Positions 23,990 to 34,300 of a DNA stretch of 64,000 nucleotides are shown in pieces; the stretch's first letter is position 1, and every line of letters starts with the position of its first letter. Location: positions 1-64,000 of the forward strand of contig JAIQFR010000002.1 of NCBI GenBank assembly GCA_020073205.1. The letters are read 5' to 3'. Source of the stretch: Terriglobia bacterium. Its GTDB lineage: Bacteria > Acidobacteriota > Polarisedimenticolia > Polarisedimenticolales > JAIQFR01. The notes under the pieces are model-generated. The model did no database searches and was not told where the DNA came from. It was given only the letters and a program-made list of their open reading frames with translations. Made by a program: the position numbers and the translations under genes.

Positions 23990-26053
23990 CTAGCGAACCT
24001 GCCCGACCGCCTGCACGCGCACGCCGTCGGGGATCTCGAGGATGGACAGGAACGGAACGGTCGGAAGCGCTCCCTCGGTCATGCGCCGAAGCACCGCGCG
24101 CACTTCCGTCGAGGCGCAGAGCACCGCGGGCTGCGAGCCCGAGGGCACCTCGCGGATCGCGTTCGCCACCCGGTGGATCAGCGATTGCGTCGCGCGCGGG
24201 TCCGGCGGCACCGGGCGCCCCTCGGGTCCCGGAGCGAGCAGCTCGCGGACGTCCCGCTCCACCTCGGCGGACAGCGTCACGACCTTGATCGCTCCCTGTT
24301 CCACCAGAGGCCGGACGAGGGACCGCGAGAGCGCCTGCCGGACCTGGGCCACCACGAGCTGCAGGTCCAGGTTCTGGCCGGCGCAGTCCGCCATCGCCTC
24401 CGCGATCGACTGGAGGTCGCGGATCGAGACGCGCTCGCGCAGGAGGGCCTGGAGGACCTTCTGGACCTGGCCCAGCGAGAACCGTTCGGGAATCAGCTCC
24501 TCCACGAGCTTGGGCGCGGTCTTCCCCAGCGTGTCCAGCAGCTTGTGCGTCTCCTGCCGCCCGAGGAGCTCGGGCCCGTGACGCCGGATCGTCTCCGCCA
24601 AGTGGGTCGCGACCACCGACGTGCGGTCCACGACGGTGTAGCCCGACGCCCGCGCACGGTCGGCGAGCGCCTCGCGGATCCAGATCGCCTCGATGCCGAA
24701 CGCCGGATCGATCGTCTTCTCGCCGTCCACGGTCTCGAGCACGTCGCCGGGATCGATGGCCAGCACGCGTCCCCGCGGGAGCCGGCCGCGGCCCACCTCC
24801 GCGCTGCGCAGCAGGATCTGGTATTCGTCGGGTCCGAGTCGCAGGTTGTCGCGGACGCGGACCGGCGGCACCACGAGGCCGAGATCGAGGGCGATCTGTC
24901 TGCGGATCCCGCGGATCCGATCGAGCAATCCGCCCGGGCCGTCGGACCCGGCGAGATCGACCAGGTCGTAGCCGACCTCGATGGTGAGCGGGTCCACGGC
25001 CAGGAGCGGCTCGACCGGCTCCTCCGGCGGAGGCAAGGCGGCGACCTCGCCCGCGGCCTGGGCGGCGGAGGCCGCCTTTTCCTGCCGGCGCAGCGCCGAG
25101 GACAGCGCCCCCAGGAGCGCCGCCATCGTCAGGAACGCCACCGTCGGCAGACCCGGGATGATCGCCATCACGGCGAGCGCCCCCGCGGCGACCGCGAGGG
25201 GCTTGGGATTCGAGAGGACCTGCCCGGCGACCTCCGCGCTCAGCTCCCGTCCCGTGTCCGCGCGGGTGGTCACGAGGCCGCCGGCGACCGACACGAGCAG
25301 CGCCGGGATCGCGGTGACCAGGCCGTCCCCCACGGTCAGCACGGAGTAGGTCTTGAGCGCCTCGACCGCCGACATGCCCGCCTGGAGGATCCCGATGGCG
25401 AGGCCGGCGATGAGGTTGATCGCCACGATGATCAGCGCGGCCACCGCGTCGCGCTGGGTGAACCGCACGGCGCCGTCCATGGAGCCGTAGAACGACGCCT
25501 CGTCCGCCAGCGACTTGCGGCGCGCCCGCGCCTCGTGCTCGTCGATCAGGCCGGCGTTGAGGTCGGCGTCGACGGACATCTGCTTGCCGGGCATCGCGTC
25601 CAGGGTGAACCGCGCGGCGACCTCGCTGATGCGCGTGGCGCCGTGGTTGATCACCACGAACTGCACCGCGAGGATCACCAGGAACACCACGAGGCCGACC
25701 ACGAGGTTGCCGCCCACCACGAACTGCCCGAACGCCTGGATCACGTGCCCCGCGGCGACCGTTCCCTCCGAGCCGTGCAGGAGGATTCGGCGGGTCGAGG
25801 CGATGTTGAGGCCGAGGCGGAACACGGTGAGGAGGAGCAGCACCGACGGGAACACCGAGAAGTTCACCGGGCTCTTCACGTAGACCGAGGTGAGGAGCAC
25901 GACCATGCTCAGCGCGACGTCCATGCTGATGAGCAGGTCGAGCAGGAGCGGCGGCAGCGGCACGACCATGATGCCGACCAGGCAGACGATCGCCGCCGGC
26001 AGGATGAACTGCGTCCCCGCGAGGACCGAGCCCTCGGCACCCCGCGCGCTCAA
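23990..26053 (-). CDS. flhA: Flagellar export gate protein FlhA
   Basis: A 687-aa protein. The N-terminal half has about eight membrane helices (VCLVGIMVVPLPPLLLDLLISMDVALSMVVLLTSVYVKSPVNFSVFPSVLLLLTVFRLGLNIASTR is characteristic). The C-terminal cytoplasmic domain (after about residue 320) docks chaperone-substrate pairs. The start is TTG at 26053 overlapping the flhB stop (TTGA); the next residues are SARGAEG. It forms the core of the type III export gate. Confidence 0.97.
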   Translation of the reverse strand: MSARGAEGSVLAGTQFILPAAIVCLVGIMVVPLPPLLLDLLISMDVALSMVVLLTSVYVKSPVNFSVFPSVLLLLTVFRLGLNIASTRRILLHGSEGTVAAGHVIQAFGQFVVGGNLVVGLVVFLVILAVQFVVINHGATRISEVAARFTLDAMPGKQMSVDADLNAGLIDEHEARARRKSLADEASFYGSMDGAVRFTQRDAVAALIIVAINLIAGLAIGILQAGMSAVEALKTYSVLTVGDGLVTAIPALLVSVAGGLVTTRADTGRELSAEVAGQVLSNPKPLAVAAGALAVMAIIPGLPTVAFLTMAALLGALSSALRRQEKAASAAQAAGEVAALPPPEEPVEPLLAVDPLTIEVGYDLVDLAGSDGPGGLLDRIRGIRRQIALDLGLVVPPVRVRDNLRLGPDEYQILLRSAEVGRGRLPRGRVLAIDPGDVLETVDGEKTIDPAFGIEAIWIREALADRARASGYTVVDRTSVVATHLAETIRRHGPELLGRQETHKLLDTLGKTAPKLVEELIPERFSLGQVQKVLQALLRERVSIRDLQSIAEAMADCAGQNLDLQLVVAQVRQALSRSLVRPLVEQGAIKVVTLSAEVERDVRELLAPGPEGRPVPPDPRATQSLIHRVANAIREVPSGSQPAVLCASTEVRAVLRRMTEGALPTVPFLSILEIPDGVRVQAVGQVR

Positions 26054-27147
26054 CGCCGGGCCTCGTCCGACGCCGACGCGCCGCTACGCTTCCGGCCCTT
26101 GCGGTGGAGGATCAGGGCGAGCACCTCGGCCACCGCGCGGTAGAGGGCGACGGGGATCTCAGCACCCAGCGGGACGGACTTGTAGATCGCACGGGCCAGG
26201 GGCGGATCGCTGACGATGGGAATGCCGTGGGCGGCGGCGATCTCGCGGATGCGCTCCGCAAGCTTGGCGCGCCCCTTCGCCAGCAGCTTCGGCACCTCGG
26301 TCTCGCCGGGCTCGTATCGAAGGGCGACGGCGAAATGGGTCGGGTTCGTGACGACCACGGTGGCCTTGGGCACGTCGCTCATCATCCGGGAGCGCGCGAG
26401 CGCCAGTTGCTTCGACCTCATCCGGGAGCGGATCAGCGGGTCGCCCTCCATTTCCTTGTACTCGTCCCGAATCTCCTTCTTGCTCATCATCAGCGAGTGG
26501 ACGTGGTCGTATCGGCGGAACAGCCAGTCCAGCACCGCGAGGCCGGCGGCGAGGATCGTCACGCGGAACACGACGGTGCCTCCCAGCCGGAGCAGCACGC
26601 GCAGCGTTCCCTCGGCCCCCGGCGCGCCCTCCGGAGACGACAGGATCGCGTCGCGCGCGGCGGTGAACGCCACCGCGCCGTAGAGGGCGGTCTTCACCAG
26701 GACCTTCGCCACCTCGACCCACTGCCGCATCGAGAAGACCCGTCCGAGGTTCTTCACCGGATCGAGCCGGCCGAATTTCGGCTTGAGCGGCTCCAGGGTG
26801 AGGGGCGGAGGCCCCTGGAGCACGTTTCCCGCGATCCCGGCGGCGGCGAGCACGCCGAGGGGCGGGAGGAGGAGGCTGCCCGCCGACGAGGCGGTCGCAC
26901 GGAAGATGTCGAGCAGGCTCGAGGGGGTGAGGTCGGGCACCACGAGCCGGCCGAGCGACCCCACGACGAGCGCTTCCATCCGGTCGAGCCAGGCGGCCCC
27001 GGCGACACGGCAGAAGATCAGGAACCCGGCGAGCACCAGCACGCCGGGGATCTCGGCGCTTCGCGCGACCTGTCCCTTCTCCCGCGCCTTCTGGAGGCGA
27101 TGCGCCGTCGGTTTTTCGGTCTTCTGCGAGCGGTCCTCGAGCGGCAT
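26050..27147 (-). CDS. flhB: Flagellar export switch protein FlhB
   Basis: A 365-aa protein. The N-terminus SQKTEKPTAHRLQKAREKGQVARSAE is typical. Four membrane helices follow. The autocleavage motif NPTH is intact at residues 268-271, followed by FAVALRYEPGE. It switches export specificity from hook to filament with FliK. It begins 9 nt after fliR. Confidence 0.97.
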   Translation of the reverse strand: MPLEDRSQKTEKPTAHRLQKAREKGQVARSAEIPGVLVLAGFLIFCRVAGAAWLDRMEALVVGSLGRLVVPDLTPSSLLDIFRATASSAGSLLLPPLGVLAAAGIAGNVLQGPPPLTLEPLKPKFGRLDPVKNLGRVFSMRQWVEVAKVLVKTALYGAVAFTAARDAILSSPEGAPGAEGTLRVLLRLGGTVVFRVTILAAGLAVLDWLFRRYDHVHSLMMSKKEIRDEYKEMEGDPLIRSRMRSKQLALARSRMMSDVPKATVVVTNPTHFAVALRYEPGETEVPKLLAKGRAKLAERIREIAAAHGIPIVSDPPLARAIYKSVPLGAEIPVALYRAVAEVLALILHRKGRKRSGASASDEARR

Positions 27148-27156
27148 GGCCGGCGC

Positions 27157-27951
27157 CTACCTGCCCGCGAGGGCGGCGACGAGCGCCGCGCCGTCGGACG
27201 AGAATGTCCGGCCGATCCAGGAGATGGCGGATCCGGTGGCCGAGGCCAGGAGGGCGAGCGCCACGATGCCTGCGGCCATCTTCGCCGGGTAGCCGACGGT
27301 CAGGATCTGGATCTGGGGCAGCGCGCGCCCCACCAGCACGAGGACCAGGTCCACCGCGAAGGTGACCACGAGCGCCGGGGCGGCCAGCTCCACCGTCACG
27401 GTGAACAGGCGCGTGCCGAGCAGGCTCACCGCCTGGTCGAGGTGCGCGAAGCTCGGAAGGGACAGGGCGGGCGGAAGCCACTGGTACGAGTCCCTGAGCC
27501 CGGCGAGGAACACGTGGTGCAGGTTGGCCGCGAGGAACAGCGCGGTCGCCATCAGGTTCTGGAAGAGGACGGTCGCCGCCCCCTGGTCGCCCGTGAGCGG
27601 GTCGACCATGGAGGCGATGGCGAACCCCGAGTGGCCGGCGACGAGGCCGGCCGCTCCCTCGATCCCCGCGAAGAGGGCCCGCGCCGCGAACCCCAGGCCG
27701 AGCCCGACCGCCATCTCGCGCACCGCGACGATCGTCCACGACACGACGTCCGACGGCGGGGCGAACAGGGAGGGCGCGAGCGGCAGCATCACGAGCGCCA
27801 GCGACGCCGCGAGCCCCACGCGGATCCTCGTGGGCAGGATGTCGGCTCCGAGGATCGGGCAGAACACCACGAGACCGCCGGCGCGCAGCAGCACCAGGAA
27901 GAAGCGCGAGACCTCCGAGCCGAGGTCCAGACGGGCGAGCGCCTCGATCAT
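27157..27951 (-). CDS. fliR: Flagellar export protein FliR
   Basis: A 264-aa integral membrane protein with about six helices. It has PILGADILPTRIRVGLAASLALVMLPLAP, a GFAARALFAGIEGAAGLVAGHSGFAIASMVDP segment and NLMATALFLAANLHH, all typical of FliR. It is part of the FliPQR gate. The ATG overlaps the fliQ stop. Confidence 0.96.
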   Translation of the reverse strand: MIEALARLDLGSEVSRFFLVLLRAGGLVVFCPILGADILPTRIRVGLAASLALVMLPLAPSLFAPPSDVVSWTIVAVREMAVGLGLGFAARALFAGIEGAAGLVAGHSGFAIASMVDPLTGDQGAATVLFQNLMATALFLAANLHHVFLAGLRDSYQWLPPALSLPSFAHLDQAVSLLGTRLFTVTVELAAPALVVTFAVDLVLVLVGRALPQIQILTVGYPAKMAAGIVALALLASATGSAISWIGRTFSSDGAALVAALAGR

Positions 27952-28217
27952 CCCAGCACCGCGGGCAGGGCCGTGAAGACCTGCCGCGTGAAGTCCAGCA
28001 GGACGTGGATGATCCAGTTCCCCGCCAGGAGGAGCGCGGCGGCGACCGACAGGATCTTCGGGACGAAAGTCAGCGTCGCGTCCTGGAGGGAGGTGGCCAC
28101 CTGGATCAGGCTGATCAGGATCCCCACCACGAGGCTCGCGGCCAGCATCGGGGCGGCGACGAGCAGCGCGACGTGGAGCGCCTGGCGGCTGATCTCGAGG
28201 ACGTAGGTTTCGCTCAC
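27948..28217 (-). CDS. fliQ: Flagellar export protein FliQ
   Basis: An 89-aa protein with two membrane hairpin helices and the conserved LVVGILISLIQVATSLQDATLTFVPKI. The start is GTG at 28217. It assembles with FliP and FliR. It is separated from fliP by only 4 nt. Confidence 0.96.
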   Translation of the reverse strand: MSETYVLEISRQALHVALLVAAPMLAASLVVGILISLIQVATSLQDATLTFVPKILSVAAALLLAGNWIIHVLLDFTRQVFTALPAVLG

Positions 28218-28221
28218 GGGT

Positions 28222-28926
28222 TCACCGGAAGCTCTGGACGAGGGAGCCGACCAGGAGATGCCAGCCGTCCACCATGACGAAGAGCAGGATCTTGAAGGGG
28301 AACGAGATCATCACCGGCGGCAGCATCATCATGCCCATCGACAGCAGCACCGAGGAGACGACGAGGTCGATCACCAGGAACGGAAGGAAGAGGAGGAAGC
28401 CGATCTGGAAGCCGGTCTTGAGCTCGGAGATCAGGAACGCGGGCATCACGACCCTGAGCGGCACGTCCGCGCGCGTCGCGGGGCGAGGGATCTTCGCGAG
28501 CCCGGCGAACAGCAAAAGGTCGTTCTCCCGCGTGTTGCGGAGCATCCAGTCCTTGATCGGGGCGAGCCCCAGCTTCAGGGCCTGCTCGCCGCCGAGCTGG
28601 CCCGCCTGGTACGGAGCGACCGCGTCGTCGTAGACCTTCTGCCCGACCGGCGTCATGACGAAGAACGTCAGCAGGAGCGCGAGTCCGGCCAGGACCTGGT
28701 TCGGGGGCACGCTCTGGGTGCCGAGCGCCTGCCGCAGGAAGTGGAACACGATGATCAGCCGGACGAACGACGTGAACAGGATCAGCACGGACGGGAGGAT
28801 CGCCAGCGCGGTCATGACCAGGGCGATCTTGACCACGGTGGAGATTCCCGAGGGCTGGGCCAGCTCTCCCAGGTTCAGGGACAGCGTCGGCACGGACGCG
28901 GCCGGCACGAGCAGCGCGACGCTCAT
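28222..28926 (-). CDS. fliP: Flagellar export protein FliP
   Basis: A 234-aa membrane protein. It has LPSVLILFTSFVRLIIVFHFLRQALGTQSVPPNQVLAGLALLLTFFVM, ISELKTGFQIGFLLFLPFLVIDLVVSSVLLSMGMMMLPPVMISFPFKILLFVMVDGW, both FliP hallmarks. The predicted signal-anchor segment is short. ATG 28926 overlaps the fliO stop. Confidence 0.97.
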   Translation of the reverse strand: MSVALLVPAASVPTLSLNLGELAQPSGISTVVKIALVMTALAILPSVLILFTSFVRLIIVFHFLRQALGTQSVPPNQVLAGLALLLTFFVMTPVGQKVYDDAVAPYQAGQLGGEQALKLGLAPIKDWMLRNTRENDLLLFAGLAKIPRPATRADVPLRVVMPAFLISELKTGFQIGFLLFLPFLVIDLVVSSVLLSMGMMMLPPVMISFPFKILLFVMVDGWHLLVGSLVQSFR

Positions 28927-29288
28927 GGCTCCGCCCCGGTCGCCGCGGCCGCCGATGCTTCGGAGAGCGTGGCCCTGAACTTCGTCCCCGATGGGAGGTC
29001 CGACGGGGAATCGAGGTCGCCGAGGAGCCGCACCCCGTCGGCCGACACCCCGAGCAGGAGGCGGCGCCCTTCCACGCGAAGGATCGCGACGCTCGCCCCG
29101 CGGGTGAGCACGGCGCGGTCGAGCACCTCCATCTGCCGCCGCGCCCCTCGGACGTTTCGCTGCCACCGCAGGACGACCCAGGCCGAGACCCCGAGGAGGA
29201 CCAGCGCCCCGACCATGCGGAGCGCGGCGCCGAGCAGGGACGGAGCGGCGGCGGGGGCCGCGGCGAGCGCTTCAACGGCCGGCGTCAT
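28923..29288 (-). CDS. fliO: FliO-like export gate assembly protein
   Basis: A 121-aa protein from MTPAVEALAAAP: one membrane helix (about residues 17-40) followed by RQMEVLDRAVLTRGASVAILRVEGRRLLLGVSADGVRLLGDLD, the FliO cytoplasmic pattern. FliO chaperones FliP ring assembly. The start lies inside the fliN2 3' end with a 17-nt overlap. The upstream part of the frame is Ser/Arg shadow and is excluded. Confidence 0.88.
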   Translation of the reverse strand: MTPAVEALAAAPAAAPSLLGAALRMVGALVLLGVSAWVVLRWQRNVRGARRQMEVLDRAVLTRGASVAILRVEGRRLLLGVSADGVRLLGDLDSPSDLPSGTKFRATLSEASAAAATGAEP

Positions 29289-29595
29289 CCCCGTCCTCCG
29301 GCAGCGCGACGAGCTTGAGCGCGATCGCCTTGCCGCTCGCCACGGGCTCGACCTGTCCCAGCTCGACGTCACCGGCCACCAGGTCGAACGGAGCGCCCAG
29401 GGGCCGGTCGAGGACGATCACGTCGCCCGGTTGCGACGACGCCAGTTGTCCGACCGTGCAGTGGGCCCGGCCCACGCGCACCGAGATCGCGACAGGCACT
29501 CCTTCGAAGCCCGCGAAACGAGAGCCAGGGTTCCCGGGATTCTTCGTGTTCACCGATGGGACCTCCGGTGTGGGGCAGAGCAACGCCCGTACCAT
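29272..29595 (-). CDS. Second SpoA-domain protein (FliN/FliY paralogue)
   Basis: A 107-aa protein if it starts at ATG 29595; GTG 29556 is an alternative. The SpoA domain reads FEGVPVAISVRVGRAHCTVGQLASSQPGDVIVLDRPLGAPFDLVAGDVELGQVEPVASGKAIALKLV. It is directly upstream of fliO, the usual place of fliN in many genomes. The fliM-linked fliN at 19968 is a separate gene, so two FliN-like subunits exist. It heads block A and must have its promoter in 29596-29843. Confidence 0.82.
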   Translation of the reverse strand: MVRALLCPTPEVPSVNTKNPGNPGSRFAGFEGVPVAISVRVGRAHCTVGQLASSQPGDVIVLDRPLGAPFDLVAGDVELGQVEPVASGKAIALKLVALPEDGDDAGR

Positions 29596-29843
29596 GGAGG
29601 TCGGCCCGCCTATTTGTTGAAAACAAACGACCCGATGGATGGAGCGCGCGCGGAGAGCCGGAGGGTCGACGGTCGGTCGACGCCGGCGCCGAGGCGCGCG
29701 ATCGGATTCCCGACGGGGGGGCTCCCGGGGTGGCGGGCGGTGGCCGCCAGCACCGGACAAGCCTTATCCCGTTCCTCCACGAACGGCAACCTGCCGACGC
29801 CTTTTCGCTTGACTGGCGCATCGCCGACGTGTAACCAAAGAGC
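29596..29843. promoter_or_regulatory. Divergent intergenic region, block A and kelch gene
   Basis: This 248-nt gap must carry promoters for block A (-) and the kelch-like gene (+). I see a small AT-rich inverted repeat TTTGTT-GAA-AACAAA at 29613-29627, 18 nt before the minus-strand start at 29595. I see no convincing sigma54 or sigma28 site. Confidence 0.35.
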
Positions 29844-31286
29844 GTGGATGCATTCGGGATCTCCCGCGTGAGAGGGCCGGTGGGCCTATCGGTCCTGGTG
29901 GGACTTGCATTGTTGGCTGCCTTCTCCCACAGCCGCGACCTGGCCTTCGATGATCGCTCCTGTTCACAGGAGGCCACTGAGCGGGAGAACGCGCCGGTTC
30001 CACGAACGCCGGATGGCTCTGAGGTGGACCCGGTAGCCCCGCGCGAAGGTGATTCGGAACTTGCAGCCGGCGGATCCGACGCGACCGACTGGCTTCCCGC
30101 CCCGGAATCGCCGGGCCTGCCTGCCCGGTTCGGCTGCGCGATGGTCTATGACAGTGCCCGAGAACGCGTGGTGCTGTTTGGAGGGTGGAACTCCGGCCCT
30201 CTCGCCGACACGTGGGAGTGGAACGGGAACGTGTGGGCCGAGCGGACGCCTGCGATTAGCCCGTCGGCCCGGCGCGACCACGCTATGGCCTACGATAGCG
30301 CGCGAGGACGCGTGGTGCTCTTCGGGGGCGTTGGGCATAACGGCTTTCTCGCCGACACGTGGGAATGGGACGGGAAAACGTGGGAGGAGAGGAGGCCGGT
30401 CACGAACCCGCCGGCCCTGTCCGGACACGCGATGGCCTACGACAGCGCGCGGGGTCGAATCGTGCTCTTCGGTGGTCATCGTTATCCCATGCTCGCCGAC
30501 ACGTGGGAGTGGGACGGGAGCACCTGGGAGGAGAGGAGGGCGGTCGCAAGCCCGCCGCCCCGTTCCTACCACGCGATGGCCTACGACAGCGCGCGGGGAC
30601 GCGTGGTACTATTTGGGGGCTGGAACTCCGACCCTCTCGCCGACACGTGGGAGTGGGACGGGAATACGTGGCTCGAAACGACCCCCGCCGCGAGCCCGCC
30701 GGCCCGCTGGTTGCACGCGATGACCTACGACAGCGCGCGCGGACGCACGGTGCTCTTCGGCGGCGGAGTCTCCGCCCTAGTCGCCGACACGTGGGAATGG
30801 GACGGGAGCGCGTGGATCGAGGAGAAGCCGGCCACCATCCCGCCAGCCCGCGGATCGCACGCGATGGCTTACGACAGTGCGCGAAAGCGCGTGGTGCTCT
30901 TCGGGGGTCGAGGAACCCATGTTCTCTGGTTCGCCGACACGTGGGAATATGCTCGATTCACGACTTGTCTCCGGTGTGATGACGGCCACCTGACGATGTG
31001 GAAGAGCGAGGGTGGATGCTCGGGAGCCGGAAACTGCTGCGTACTCGATGTCATCCGCGGAGACCTGAAATCCCTGCGCGCGGACGGCATCGGAAACGCG
31101 CGCCCCGTGGCGTGCGCGTCCGTCGAGAACGTCTTCGATGACGGAGACGCGCCTGGCGTGGGCCGAGCTTTCTTCTACCTCATGCGGTGCTCTCCCGGGG
31201 GCGCCTATACAAATGGTGATGGGCCCGCGCTGCGGGGCTCGAGAAAGCCTCGCTCCGGAGACTGCCGGGCGGCGGGAGACGAGTGA
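29844..31286 (+). CDS. Secreted kelch-repeat protein
   Basis: A 480-aa protein with GTG start. An N-terminal hydrophobic segment (GLSVLVGLALLAAFS) is a signal peptide or anchor. Residues about 94-385 hold six repeats of roughly 48 aa with the pattern HAMAYDSARGRVVLFGG...LADTWEWDG..W.E, i.e. a kelch-type beta-propeller. The C-terminus is Cys-containing (CLRCDDGHLTMWKS, then DVIRGDLKSLRADG and AFFYLMRCSPGG). It resembles a C-terminal domain common in large secreted proteins of Acidobacteriota-like genomes. Function unknown; extracellular binding is likely. GC is lower than in neighbours. Confidence 0.75.
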   Translation: MDAFGISRVRGPVGLSVLVGLALLAAFSHSRDLAFDDRSCSQEATERENAPVPRTPDGSEVDPVAPREGDSELAAGGSDATDWLPAPESPGLPARFGCAMVYDSARERVVLFGGWNSGPLADTWEWNGNVWAERTPAISPSARRDHAMAYDSARGRVVLFGGVGHNGFLADTWEWDGKTWEERRPVTNPPALSGHAMAYDSARGRIVLFGGHRYPMLADTWEWDGSTWEERRAVASPPPRSYHAMAYDSARGRVVLFGGWNSDPLADTWEWDGNTWLETTPAASPPARWLHAMTYDSARGRTVLFGGGVSALVADTWEWDGSAWIEEKPATIPPARGSHAMAYDSARKRVVLFGGRGTHVLWFADTWEYARFTTCLRCDDGHLTMWKSEGGCSGAGNCCVLDVIRGDLKSLRADGIGNARPVACASVENVFDDGDAPGVGRAFFYLMRCSPGGAYTNGDGPALRGSRKPRSGDCRAAGDE

Positions 31287-31372
31287 GGGTGGTTCGCCTT
31301 CGCCTCATCGACGCCGGCACCCTCGGGAAGTCCAACCGCCGGGTCGCTGCCGAGAAGAACACCTCGACACTC

Positions 31373-34300
31373 TCAGGGAAGCTCCACGACGGTCTTCGTA
31401 CCCTCGCTCACGGTGAACTTCACCGACGCGGGGACGGCGGGGACCGAGAGCACGTAGCTCCCGGGCGGCACGTTGCGGAGCTCCACGGTCGGCGCGGACA
31501 TCGTGAAGGCCCCCTCGGAACTCCTGATCGACAGCAGCGCGGGCTGGCCCGCCGCCGTGGCGATCGTGCACGCGGGCGTGCCCGAAGCGACGGTGTCCGG
31601 ACCGGCGTGGATCTCGACGTCGCCGCCTGGGGTGAGCGTGAGCATCACGGCGGACGACGGCACGGCGACGCCGTCGATGCGCACGAGTGCGTATCCGGAA
31701 GCAGCGGCCAGGACCGAATAGCCACCCGGCGGCAGGGAGGGGATCTCTCCCTGCCCGTCGCTGTCAAGAGAGATCGAAGTCGATCCGAGCACCTGCGAGC
31801 CCCCCGCGCCGAGGACGCGCACCATCACGCCGCGTAGCGGCACGCCCGACAGCCCGTCGCGCACCCCGATACCGAGCCCCGCCCCGCGCTTCAGCGCGAT
31901 CACGAGATCGCCGGCCGCCGGCTCGCTTGCCGTCACGTCGCGCCGGTCGAGCTCGAAATCGGGCCTGCTCGTGGACAGCGTGTAGGCTCCCTCGTCGAGG
32001 CTCGAGAACGAGAATCGCCCGTTGCTGTCCGTGGTGGCGGGTAGCCGGCCCGTGCCTCCCTGGGTGCTCGGATCCCGCGCGGCGATCGCCACCGTCGCGT
32101 CGGCAAGAGGCATCTTGCTCGTGGCGTCCACCACCTGCCCCGCCACACTCGAGGTGGGGAAAACGATATCCAGCTTCTGGTCCGAGGCGATCGCAACCGT
32201 CTGTCGCATCGACGATCTGGCCTCCGAGAGCGCAGAGGAGGCTGCGTTCACCGTGTAGGTGCCTTCCTGAAGCCCGGTCAACTGGTAGTTGCCGTCCGGT
32301 CCGCTTACGGCGGACACCTGGCGGCCACCGCGTCCCTGAAGCCAGGCGACCACGGTGGCGCTCGCGACGGGCTGCCCCGCGCGGGAAACCTGGCCCGAGA
32401 GCGTGTAGCCTGGTTCGAACACGAGGTCCACCGTGAGCACCGGCTGGTCCGCGGCCGCCGTCACCTGCTTCGTGATAACTCGAGTCGAGCCGGACGTATC
32501 CGTCGCGCTCCCGCGCAGGGTGACCACACCCGGCGGGACGTTGTCGAGCTCGAAGGTGCCTCCGGCGCCGACGGCGGTGCTCTGGTAATAGGAGTTCTCA
32601 CCGTTGGCGGTGACCGATGCCCCCTTCATCACGTCGTCGGAGAGCCCCGACACGGTTCCCTGCAAGGTGATGCCGGTCTGCAGCCGCAGCACGAGGCCCT
32701 CCTGCGCCTGGCCGGCCTGCAGCACGACGGTGACCGGCGCCGAAGCCCGCAGATCCAGAGACGCCGTCGCGGTGTAGCGCCCGGGGCCGAGATGGTCGAA
32801 GCGGAACTGCCCGGCGCCGTCGGTGAGGCTCGTCCGCCCGGTCAGGCTCAGGCCCGCGAGCGGTCCGAGCCCGCCACCCGTCTCCGAGAGCGTCACGTCC
32901 GCACCGGCGACCGCCGGCCCGGCGTCCGTCACCACCGTCCCCACGATCCCGCTTCCCGAGGCGAGCCGGATCTCCGCGCTGGCGCCGTCCTCGGCAACCT
33001 GCACCGTGGTGGTCGTCTCGGTGTAGTCGGGGTGAGTTACGCGGATAGATTGCTTTCCGGGCGCGACGCCGCCGATCTCGAACCGGCCGTCCGCGTCCGT
33101 CCATGCATCTTCGGCACTCGTCCCGTCGAGCATCGCGCCGAGCCCCGGAGACGCTCCCGCTTGCGAGAGCGAGACCGACGCGTCGGCCACCGAGGCACCC
33201 GTCTGCGCGTCCGCGACGTGCCCCTTCACCGTGGCGCCCTTGATGGCTCGCACCTCGATCCCGGAGCGGGTCGAGCCTTCCTCCACCGTTACGCCTCCCG
33301 CGCGGGCCGGTTGATACCCCGGCGCGGTGACGACCACGCTCCAGGTGCCGGCGGGGACGTCCTCGAGCGCGAACGCCCCGTCGAGGCTGCTCCGGACCCA
33401 TGCCTGGCCGGGGCCGCCCGCGGCACCGCGGGCAACGCCGCGGAAGGGTCCACGCCCCCGATCGGGCTCGTATGCGACCTGGAATTCCTCGAGCGGGTGG
33501 CCGTCGCTCGCGTCCATCGCCGTGCCGGTGATACGCCCGGTGCCCGCGACCGTGATCGTGAGGCCGGAGGCCGGTGCCGTGACTCCCTCTTTCTCGGCGA
33601 CGGGGCCCGATGGCCCCACGATCTGGAGGTCGTAGCCCTTGCCCGTCTTGAGGCCGTCGATAAAGAACGCGCCGTCCGGCCCGGTGACCTGATCGTTGGG
33701 CGAGAAAAAGAACTTCCCTCCCGCGGCGCGGGCCCGTCCCTGGGTCGACATGAGGACGCGGAGCCCCTCGGCGCCTTCTCCGGTGCGACGCACGAGCCTC
33801 CCGGAGATCACGGCACCCGGATCGAGGGTCACCTCGACGGGTTTCGGCGACCCCGCCGTCTCGATCTTCACTCCCCCGACCCGTTGCGTGGCGTACCCCG
33901 CGTGCTCCACGACGAGGTAGTACTCGCCGGGAGCGACGCCCAGGAAAGCGAAAGTCCCTTCATTGCCGGTGGTGGCGCTCCTGTCGTCGGCCATCCCGCC
34001 GCTCCCCCCGCTCGCGATGGACTGGAGGACCCTACGTGGGCCGCTGGAACCGGGGGTCCACACGAGCTTCGCCGAGGCGCCGGAGACCGGCCGCCCCTCG
34101 CCGTCCTTCACGATCCCGGTGACGACCAGGCCGCGCTTCATCACCATCGCGACGCCGGTCTTCGTCTCGCCGGGCGCCAGGTTGATGCCTCCGAGAGTCG
34201 CCCGCTCGCACTCGGCGTGAGAGACCGTGAGAATCTGGCTCGGTCCGGGGGTCAGGCGCGTGGCCTTGAACGTGCCGTCCGGACGCGTGCGGAACGTCGG

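Noticed and set aside
22946-26143. 1065-aa plus-strand open frame opposite flhF and flhA
   Set aside because: His/Arg/Gly-rich shadow; flhF and flhA on the minus strand carry family signatures across the same DNA.
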